Assembly (NCBI GenBank): GCA_017527945.1
Contig: JAFXPL010000003.1
Coordinates: forward strand, 1-11,901
Direction of reading: 5' to 3'
Source: Bacteroidales bacterium
GTDB lineage: Bacteria; Bacteroidota; Bacteroidia; Bacteroidales; WCHB1-69
Length of the DNA: 11,901 bases
Translations under genes and position numbers: made by a program
Notes under the pieces: generated by a model
Databases searched by the model: none
What the model was told of the DNA's origin: nothing
The model's input: the letters and a program-made list of their open reading frames with translations, nothing else
Part shown: positions 1 through 4,531 of the stretch, in pieces
How the letters are laid out: every line of letters begins with the position of its first letter
Numbering within the stretch: the first letter of the stretch is position 1

Positions 1-699
1 ATCTTGGCCGACATGAAAAAGCACAATGTGCACACGGATTTCATCACCACGGATGACGATGGCAAAACTCCCGTCATCGTGCAGCGTAACTTCGTAACTA
101 AAGACGGTATCCCGACACACAAGTTTGAATCGCGAAACGGCAAAGGGCATTTCTTCCTCAACTTCAGGTCACTGACCGTGAAACAGGCCGATGCAGTGAT
201 TGAAAGAGTCGGGTTCACACCAAAGGTGTTTTTCTTTGACAGGGTTTCACCAGCCATTCAGAGATTGGCAGAAGCGTTCAAGAAAAAAGGCTCCGTTATC
301 TTCTTTGAGCCTTCCAGTAGGAGTGGGGATGTGAAGCGGTTCAATCAATGCGTCGAGGTAGCTGATATAATCAAGTTCTCGGATCAGCGCATTAAAGACA
401 TTGAGCAATTTGACGGTTATAAGGATAAACTGTTCATCCAGACACAAGGAGCCAAGGGATTAAGTTACCGCCTGAACTCTGGTTGGAAGCATCTGGAACC
501 CGTTGCCAATGACAAAGTGGTGGATACAGCTGGCGCAGGCGATTGGACGGCAGCAACATTCATTAATGAACTATTCAAATCAAGAAAGGATCTGAGCGGT
601 CTCAAAGATGCTGAAATAGAAAAAGTACTGAATGAAGCACAGAAGGTAGGAGCACAAAGTTGCTCCTACGAAGGTGCCCGTGGAATGATGCAGTCATAA
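1..699 (+). CDS. PfkB-family carbohydrate/nucleoside kinase, 5'-truncated by window edge
   Basis: The frame is open from base 1, so this is the C-terminal part of a longer protein; the N-terminal sugar-binding half lies outside the window. Members of this ribokinase-like superfamily transfer the gamma-phosphate of ATP to a sugar or nucleoside hydroxyl in the cytoplasm. The diagnostic element is the PfkB signature DTAGAGD encoded at about 523-543, whose last Asp (codon 541-543) is the expected catalytic base. A TQGAKG segment upstream of it fits the ATP-site loop. The C-terminus ends with a Cys-x-x-Glu-Gly-Ala-Arg-Gly motif. The substrate cannot be told from this fragment. Composition is intermediate between the GC-rich and AT-rich parts of the window. 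The next gene has its own promoter, so this kinase is probably not in the same operon. The family call is secure; the biological role is unknown. Confidence 0.85.
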   Translation: MLADMKKHNVHTDFITTDDDGKTPVIVQRNFVTKDGIPTHKFESRNGKGHFFLNFRSLTVKQADAVIERVGFTPKVFFFDRVSPAIQRLAEAFKKKGSVIFFEPSSRSGDVKRFNQCVEVADIIKFSDQRIKDIEQFDGYKDKLFIQTQGAKGLSYRLNSGWKHLEPVANDKVVDTAGAGDWTAATFINELFKSRKDLSGLKDAEIEKVLNEAQKVGAQSCSYEGARGMMQS

Positions 700-724
700 C
701 ACAGGAATGTTCTTCATATACATT

Positions 725-756
725 TTTGCTAAATAAGAAAAGATTATCTATCTTTG
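725..756 (+). promoter_or_regulatory. Bacteroidota-type promoter ahead of the methyltransferase genes
   Basis: TTTG at 725-728 is followed after 20 bp by TATCTTTG at 749-756. This matches the Bacteroidota primary sigma-factor pattern (-33 TTTG, -7 TAnnTTTG, about 19-21 bp apart). Transcription would start near 762, giving a leader of about 235 nt before the ATG at 997. The first 80 nt of that leader are very AT-rich and look unstructured; the rest is the long hairpin. Confidence 0.75.
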
Positions 757-863
757 CACCCTAAAATAAAACAGAAACTAAAACCAAATAATTAATATCA
801 AAACAGTAGAAGAATAGAATAAAAAGATAAACATATAGTATAAAAGCGTTTTTGCTTTTCAAG

Positions 864-974
864 TGGACCGAAATCTCGACAATTTCAATCACACTACTCA
901 AGAAAGCAGGAATGCTCACGGTATGTCCGTGGGCTTTCTTGTTTGTAGTGTAGGTTGTCGAGAACCTCGGTCCA
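864..974 (+). promoter_or_regulatory. 111-bp nested imperfect hairpin in the leader of the methyltransferase operon
   Basis: Four stems nest about one centre. 864-871 pairs with 967-974 (8 bp). 874-882 pairs with 955-963 (9 bp, after a small internal loop). 891-897 pairs with 945-951 (7 bp). 899-907 pairs with 933-941 (9 bp). The apex is CACGG/CCGTG (917-921 with 927-931) around a 5-nt loop. A smaller hairpin, AAAAGC/GCTTTT, lies just upstream at 842-859. The element sits between a good promoter and the ATG at 997. It is therefore probably transcribed as a structured 5' leader, a cis-regulatory RNA or a processed small RNA. A small mobile palindromic element is the main alternative. It resembles no riboswitch class I can name. 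Confidence 0.7.
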
Positions 975-996
975 GACAGAAGTTCACGGATTTTTT

Positions 997-1656
997 ATGC
1001 TCGACAACCAAAACCCCAAATCCCAAATCAAAAGCCGCCAGAGGGTGGCTGACCATGGCGAGGTGTTCACCAATCCGCGCGAGGTGAACGCCATGCTCGA
1101 CCTCGTGCGCGACGAGTCGTTCCGGCTCGACAGCCGATTCCTCGAGCCCGCCTGCGGCGACGGCAACTTCCTCATCGAAATCCTGCGCCGCAAACTCTCC
1201 CTTCTGCAAGACCTTAAATTCCAAACCGACTGGGAGTTCCAGAGCCTCATCGCCGTCGGTTCCTGCTACGGCATCGACATCCTGCCCGACAACGCCGAGG
1301 CCTGCCGCACCAGACTGGAAGAGTACGTACTCTCCCATCACCCAGCCTCGGAGAGGCTACCCGTGGACAGTCCCTACCTCCTCTCGCTCCGCTATATGCT
1401 CCAAAAGAACATCGTCTGCGGCGACGCCCTCACCTACCGCACCGTCGAGAACAAGCCCATCACCTTCTGCGAGTGGACCCCTATCGCTGGCAGTATGCAG
1501 TTCTCCCGTCGCGACTTCCAGTTCGACTTCCTCGTCACCCAAAGCCACCAGTACAGCCTCTTCGACGAGCAAGGCGAAGCGCAAAGCTTTGACGAACCTG
1601 TACACACTTATCCCCCTTTGCATTACACCCAACTTTATCGATATGACACACTATAG
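997..1656 (+). CDS. DNA methyltransferase subunit with SAM motif, no NPPY (restriction subunit M-like)
   Basis: This 219-residue protein has a clear SAM-binding motif I, FLEPACGDGNF (residues 49-59), as in N6-adenine DNA methyltransferases, and a later NIVCGDAL strand (138-145). There is no (N/D)PP(Y/F) catalytic motif before the stop. From memory, short proteins annotated restriction endonuclease subunit M have the same layout and a similar Tyr-Pro-Pro-x-His-Tyr ending, so it is probably complete and not a frameshifted fragment. The ATG at 997 is preferred because 955-996 lies in the hairpin arm and gives an atypical N-terminus. The end overlaps the next gene by 14 nt, which suggests translational coupling and a two-subunit enzyme. 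Codons are GC-rich. A 15-bp palindrome (1344-1358) lies inside the gene and is read as Ala-Ser-Glu-Arg-Leu. How A contributes to catalysis is inferred, not seen. Confidence 0.75.
   Translation: MLDNQNPKSQIKSRQRVADHGEVFTNPREVNAMLDLVRDESFRLDSRFLEPACGDGNFLIEILRRKLSLLQDLKFQTDWEFQSLIAVGSCYGIDILPDNAEACRTRLEEYVLSHHPASERLPVDSPYLLSLRYMLQKNIVCGDALTYRTVENKPITFCEWTPIAGSMQFSRRDFQFDFLVTQSHQYSLFDEQGEAQSFDEPVHTYPPLHYTQLYRYDTL
1344..1358 (+). repeat. Palindrome with GGA loop inside the methyltransferase A gene
   Basis: AGCCTC-GGA-GAGGCT is a perfect 6-bp stem with a 3-nt loop. The same 15 bases recur at 3167-3181 within a 7-bp stem. It falls in what I judge to be a variable linker between motif I and the NIVCGDAL strand, and it keeps the reading frame. 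Membership of the same family as the GCATCTC hairpins further on is inferred from the shared centre CTC-GGA-GAG. Confidence 0.5.
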
Positions 1657-3139
1657 TCCAGACATCCTCAACTGCTTGGCCAACCTCAGCAGCGACGAGG
1701 TCTTCACCTCGCCCGAGTTGGCCAACCGAATGCTCGACCTGCTGCCGCAGGAGCTGTTCCGCAGTCCGAAGACGCGCTTCCTCGACCCCTGCAGCAAGAG
1801 CGGGGTCTTCCTGCGCGAGATCGCCAAGCGGCTGTTGGCGGGTCTAGAAGGACAGATCCCCGATCTGCAGCAGCGCATCGACCACATCATGACCCGGCAG
1901 GTCTTCGGCATCGCCTGCACCGACCTCACCGCCGAGATGAGCCGCCGCACCCTCTACCGCACCAAGCAGGCCAACGGCAAATACAGCGTCAGTACGGCTC
2001 TCGGCGACCGGCAGGGCCATATCCTCTACGACCGTTGCCGCCACACGTGGGATGCCCGCGGCCGTTGCGTGCATTGCGGCGCCAGTCAGGGCGAATACCT
2101 CCGCGCCGACTCCCGCGAGACCTACGCCTATCCGTTTATTCACAAACCAATCAAAGAAATATTCAAGAAAGATATGCAATTCGACGTAATTATAGGAAAT
2201 CCGCCATATCAGATGAGTGATGGCGGATTTGGTATTAGTGCAATGCCAATATACGATAGATTCATTACACAGGCAAAAAAAATCAATCCAAGATTTCTTG
2301 TAATGATAGTTCCAGCACGTTGGTATGCAGGTGGCAAAGGACTTGATGATTTTAGGGATGAAATGTTACACGACAATAGATTACGTATTATTCACGATTA
2401 TCCTCAAGCGTTTGAATGCTTTCCTGGAGTACAAATTAAAGGAGGTGTTTGCTATTTCCTTTGGAGTAGGGATAATCGAGGAGATTGTTCGATTATAACC
2501 CATCAGAATGGAGAAGTCGGAAATCCAGTTTTAAGACCTTTGTTAGAAAAAGGAAGTGATGTGTTCATTCGCTACAATGAGGCGATAAGCATATTGCATA
2601 AAGTTATTGCATTTAAGGAACCCACGTTGGCAAATAAAGTTAGTTCACGTCAACCGTTTGGCTTAAGCACTAATTATCACGGCGAGAAAGAACATAATAG
2701 TGGTGATTTGAAATTGTATGAAAATCAAGGAGAATCTTTTGTGAGTAATACAATGATAACGAAGAACAGACAAGATATAGGGACTTATAAAGTTTTCATT
2801 TCTAGAGCAGGAAGCGGTAGCGATAGTTTCCCTCATCCAATATTAGGAGTGCCATTTGTTGGATCACCCAACACAGTTTGTTCAGAAACTTACATTTATA
2901 TTGGTCCATTTGTTTCAAAAGAAGAGTGTGAGAATGTCATTAGCTATATTAAGACCCGCTTTATGAGGTTCTTAGTTATGTTGAGAAAGGTTACTCAATC
3001 AACGACAAAAGAGGTCTATAAGTTCGTCCCCCTCCAAGACTTCTCCCACCCCTGGACCGACGAGATGCTGTACAAGAAATACGATTTGGACAAGGACGAG
3101 ATTGCCTTTATCGAGAGCATGATACGGCCGATGGAATAA
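1643..3139 (+). CDS. Eco57I-like N6-adenine DNA methyltransferase (catalytic/specificity subunit)
   Basis: This 498-residue protein has a variant motif I, FLDPCSKSG (residues 46-54), a possible zinc knuckle (C132, H134, C142, C145) and the catalytic motif IV NPPYQ (186-190). That is the order expected of gamma-class N6-adenine DNA methyltransferases such as the Eco57I methylase family. The C-terminal 250 residues should contain the target-recognition part. The ATG at 1643 is chosen because it overlaps the previous stop by 14 nt; an in-frame upstream ATG at 1589 would lie deep inside gene A. The product probably methylates adenine in a specific site together with subunit A and so protects host DNA from the nuclease-helicase at 4532-7078. 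Composition changes abruptly: GC-rich to about 2130, AT-rich to about 3015, then GC-rich to the stop. This suggests exchange of the catalytic/recognition segment. Confidence 0.85.
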   Translation: MTHYSPDILNCLANLSSDEVFTSPELANRMLDLLPQELFRSPKTRFLDPCSKSGVFLREIAKRLLAGLEGQIPDLQQRIDHIMTRQVFGIACTDLTAEMSRRTLYRTKQANGKYSVSTALGDRQGHILYDRCRHTWDARGRCVHCGASQGEYLRADSRETYAYPFIHKPIKEIFKKDMQFDVIIGNPPYQMSDGGFGISAMPIYDRFITQAKKINPRFLVMIVPARWYAGGKGLDDFRDEMLHDNRLRIIHDYPQAFECFPGVQIKGGVCYFLWSRDNRGDCSIITHQNGEVGNPVLRPLLEKGSDVFIRYNEAISILHKVIAFKEPTLANKVSSRQPFGLSTNYHGEKEHNSGDLKLYENQGESFVSNTMITKNRQDIGTYKVFISRAGSGSDSFPHPILGVPFVGSPNTVCSETYIYIGPFVSKEECENVISYIKTRFMRFLVMLRKVTQSTTKEVYKFVPLQDFSHPWTDEMLYKKYDLDKDEIAFIESMIRPME

Positions 3140-3165
3140 CAACATGATGATGGCAGGGACACATA

Positions 3166-3182
3166 CAGCCTCGGAGAGGCTG
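3166..3182 (+). repeat. 17-bp palindrome with GGA loop just after the methyltransferase B stop
   Basis: CAGCCTC-GGA-GAGGCTG is a perfect 7-bp stem with a 3-nt loop, starting 27 nt past the stop codon. It has no T-tract, so a classical intrinsic terminator is unlikely. It carries the same core as the copy within the upstream methyltransferase gene. Confidence 0.55.
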
Positions 3183-3202
3183 AACGCACGCCGTGCAGGT
3201 AG

Positions 3203-3230
3203 CACCACACAAGCGAAGCGCCGTGTGGTG
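3203..3230 (+). repeat. CACCACAC/GTGTGGTG hairpin, left copy
   Basis: CACCACAC (3203-3210) pairs with GTGTGGTG (3223-3230) over a 12-nt loop. A 28-bp copy with 25 identical positions lies in the same orientation at 4454-4481, so the two bracket the repeat block and the transposase. Confidence 0.6.
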
Positions 3231-3420
3231 ATCGGGTACCGTGTGGTGATCAGGTACCATGCGACGATCGATCACCGTGCAATGATCAATCACCGTGCGA
3301 TGATCAATCACCGTATGATGATCGATCACCGTGTGATAATCAATCACCGTGTGATAATCGATCACCGTGTGATGATCAATCACCGTGCGGCAACCGGATA
3401 CCGTGCGGTGATCGGATACC
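3223..3420 (+). repeat. Tandem array, eleven 18-bp units rich in GATC
   Basis: Eleven head-to-tail units of exactly 18 bp run without gaps, ending in ACC. Typical units are GTGTGATGATCAATCACC and GTGCGATGATCAATCACC; a twelfth unit at 3421-3438 is badly decayed. The junction between units reads ATCAC-CGT-GTGAT, a small hairpin with a 3-nt loop, in the best-preserved copies. The array has 11 GATC sites in 198 bp. Both strands stay open across it only because 18 is a multiple of three; I do not think it is translated. It is not a CRISPR array because there are no spacers. Confidence 0.85.
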
Positions 3421-3487
3421 GAGCAGGGACCGTCACAATGCAATACGGAACGGGAACCGTCGCATCGGTACGCAATGAGACAATGTC

Positions 3488-3504
3488 GCATATCTCCGAT
3501 ATGC
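3488..3504 (+). repeat. 17-bp palindrome, covarying copy of the GCATCTC hairpin
   Basis: GCATATC-TCC-GATATGC keeps the 7-bp stem and TCC loop of the copies at 3701 and 4255, and the preceding GTC, but swaps one base pair on both arms. Such a compensatory change suggests that the folded form is what is maintained or recognised. Confidence 0.6.
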
Positions 3505-3584
3505 CGGGGGTACCGTACCCGTCTGCCATGACACGATGCGATGCCACAACCGGCGGCGGCACACCCTCCGTTATCATACGACAT

Positions 3585-3629
3585 GGCACCACCGTCACCA
3601 CACCACATTGGCATACACCTTCCGCCACC
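3585..3629 (+). repeat. 45-bp direct repeat, left copy
   Basis: Identical to 4413-4457 at 44 of 45 positions and in the same orientation, 828 bp apart. The two copies flank the transposase gene and its hairpins. They are too long for an ordinary target-site duplication and too far from the hairpins to be the element ends; segmental duplication is more likely. Confidence 0.75.
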
Positions 3630-3643
3630 GCACGGCGCGGTTT

Positions 3644-3677
3644 CACCACACGGCGCGGCTGCGCCGCTGGTGTGGTG
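3644..3677 (+). repeat. CACCACAC/GTGTGGTG hairpin with GC-rich inner stem
   Basis: CACCACAC (3644-3651) pairs with GTGTGGTG (3670-3677). Inside lies GCGGC-TGC-GCCGC, a second stem with a 3-nt loop. It shares its outer arms with the hairpins at 3203 and 4454. There is no T-tract on either side. Confidence 0.55.
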
Positions 3678-3700
3678 CTACCTGCGCCGGACGGCGCGTC

Positions 3701-3717
3701 GCATCTCTCCGAGATGC
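3701..3717 (+). repeat. 17-bp hairpin downstream of the transposase gene
   Basis: GCATCTC-TCC-GAGATGC starts nine bases beyond the transposase stop codon on its downstream side. It would be the right-end subterminal hairpin recognised by the Y1 transposase. It is identical to 4255-4271, including the preceding GTC and the following T. Confidence 0.65.
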
Positions 3718-3725
3718 TGCGAGGG

Positions 3726-4175
3726 TCAGTCGTTGAGGAAATATTCCTCCTTGATTTCAGCACCGTTCTCTGTGAGGAAGGTTCGGTACTCTTCTGGAAA
3801 CGGCACACGGCGGTGGTGTTCCTTCTGCCGGGCAATGTAGCGCACGATCTTGTCTTTTTCGTAATAACTCTTCGTGAATCCGGCGTACTCTTTGGTCCAG
3901 CGTTCGAAAAGCGGGAAATGAGGGTTGGCCTTGAGCCATTTGCTGGAGGAGACCTTGAGCTCCTGGACGAACTTGGACATCGCCAAGGTGGCCGGCAGGG
4001 AGACGAAAAGATGCACGTGATCGGGCATGCCCCCGATACGGTAAAGGTGGCACCCCTTGTTCCGGATGAATCCATACATGTAGGAGTAAAGTTCCCGCTC
4101 ATGTTCCTCCACGATGGCGGGGATCCTGGCGTGCGTGCTGAGAATGATGTGGTAATACGTTTGTGTGTAACTCAT
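3726..4175 (-). CDS. tnpA: IS200/IS605-family Y1 (HUH) transposase, TnpA-like
   Basis: A 149-residue single-strand DNA transposase. The metal-binding HUH motif is HVH (H53, H55) in PDHVHLF, and the catalytic tyrosine is most likely Y113 in VRYIARQKEHH. The N-terminus MSYTQTYYHI and the total length match full-length IS200-like TnpA proteins (about 150 residues). The ATG at 4175 is chosen for that reason: the frame extends upstream to 4286, but the extra 37 residues do not look like the family. It nicks and joins single-stranded DNA at hairpin-bearing ends; identical hairpins lie on both sides (3701, 4255). All key residues appear intact, so the enzyme may be active. Whether it is a mobile IS or a resident REP-associated transposase cannot be settled from one copy. 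Confidence 0.9.
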   Translation of the reverse strand: MSYTQTYYHIILSTHARIPAIVEEHERELYSYMYGFIRNKGCHLYRIGGMPDHVHLFVSLPATLAMSKFVQELKVSSSKWLKANPHFPLFERWTKEYAGFTKSYYEKDKIVRYIARQKEHHRRVPFPEEYRTFLTENGAEIKEEYFLND

Positions 4176-4254
4176 AATTTTGTTCACAGTTTTTGTTATT
4201 ATTTTGTTCATTGTATGATGATAACGGAAAGATGCCCGGATTATTGTGTCGGTC

Positions 4255-4271
4255 GCATCTCTCCGAGATGC
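4255..4271 (+). repeat. 17-bp hairpin upstream of the transposase gene
   Basis: GCATCTC-TCC-GAGATGC lies 79 bases upstream of the transposase start codon. It is the presumed left-end subterminal hairpin, identical to 3701-3717. It is followed by a short T-run on the plus strand (4272-4276), so it could also act as a weak terminator for plus-strand transcription towards the helicase gene. Confidence 0.65.
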
Positions 4272-4412
4272 TTTTTCCTTTTGCACACGCCGGACACTTC
4301 ACGATACGGATACGACGCACGTGCCTTCTGCATGCGGCGCGTTGACGGAACACATACCGCCGTCATCGCCACACGGCGTGTTATCGGCGATCGTACCATC
4401 ACTACACGGCGC

Positions 4413-4457
4413 GGCACCACCGTCACCACACCACATTGGCATACACCTTCCGTCACC
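4413..4457 (+). repeat. 45-bp direct repeat, right copy
   Basis: Partner of 3585-3629, with one mismatch (T for C at the fifth base from its 3' end). It runs directly into the hairpin at 4454-4481. Confidence 0.75.
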
Positions 4458-4481
4458 ACACAATCGAAACGCCATGTGGTG
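4454..4481 (+). repeat. CACCACAC/ATGTGGTG hairpin, right copy
   Basis: The counterpart of 3203-3230 (25 of 28 positions identical). One arm change reduces the stem to 7 bp. An AATCGAAACGC motif found in its loop region is repeated right after it (4485-4495). It ends 50 nt before the start of the helicase gene. Confidence 0.55.
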
Positions 4482-4531
4482 ATCAATCGAAACGCAACAT
4501 GCCGATATAGATACAAAAACACCCAAAGAAT

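Larger units (their letters stand above)
3698..4272 (-). mobile_element. IS200/IS605-like element or REP/transposase unit (boundaries approximate)
   Basis: A single Y1 transposase gene on the minus strand is flanked by two identical 21-bp segments (3698-3718 and 4252-4272), each containing the hairpin GCATCTC-TCC-GAGATGC in the same orientation. Same-orientation subterminal hairpins, no terminal inverted repeats and no long target duplication are the pattern of the IS200/IS605 family. A domesticated REP-associated transposase with its REP hairpins would look similar. The span of about 575 bp is within the range of compact IS200-type elements. Exact ends cannot be set without an empty site. 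No tnpB accompanies it. Confidence 0.55.
3140..4531. other. Repeat-rich block with Y1 transposase between methyltransferase and helicase genes
   Basis: Apart from the transposase gene at 3726-4175, I find no believable protein gene in this 1.4-kb stretch. Long open frames exist on both strands because the tandem and palindromic repeats lack stops, but they read as low-complexity His/Thr/Arg-rich peptides. The block contains 17-bp hairpins, CACCACAC/GTGTGGTG hairpins, an 18-bp tandem array and a 45-bp direct repeat; each is listed separately. The remainder (for example 4287-4412) is GC-rich, with short palindromic pieces around CGGCG but no clear element. No Bacteroidota -7/-33 pair with correct spacing was seen just before 4532. 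Confidence 0.7.

Noticed and set aside
864..974. Retron msr-msd RNA or integron attC site
   Set aside because: No reverse transcriptase or integrase is present, and the arms lack the attC end motifs; the Septu-like pair is 7 kb away and has its own promoter.
864..974. Invertible promoter (inverton)
   Set aside because: The outer repeats could serve as inversion ends, but the DNA between them is itself palindromic and contains no promoter, so inversion would change little; no nearby recombinase is seen.
997..1656. Methyltransferase A as a frameshifted fragment of one larger enzyme with B
   Set aside because: B has its own motif I and N-terminal region and overlaps A with a clean ATG, so the two look like separate subunits.
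3223..3420. CRISPR array
   Set aside because: Units are directly adjacent with no spacers, and no cas gene is in the window.
3108..3614. 168-codon minus-strand frame with Thr-Val-Ile-Asp-His-His hexapeptide repeats
   Set aside because: It resembles a pentapeptide/hexapeptide-type repeat protein only because of the tandem DNA repeat; it has no credible start context and overlaps the end of the methyltransferase gene.
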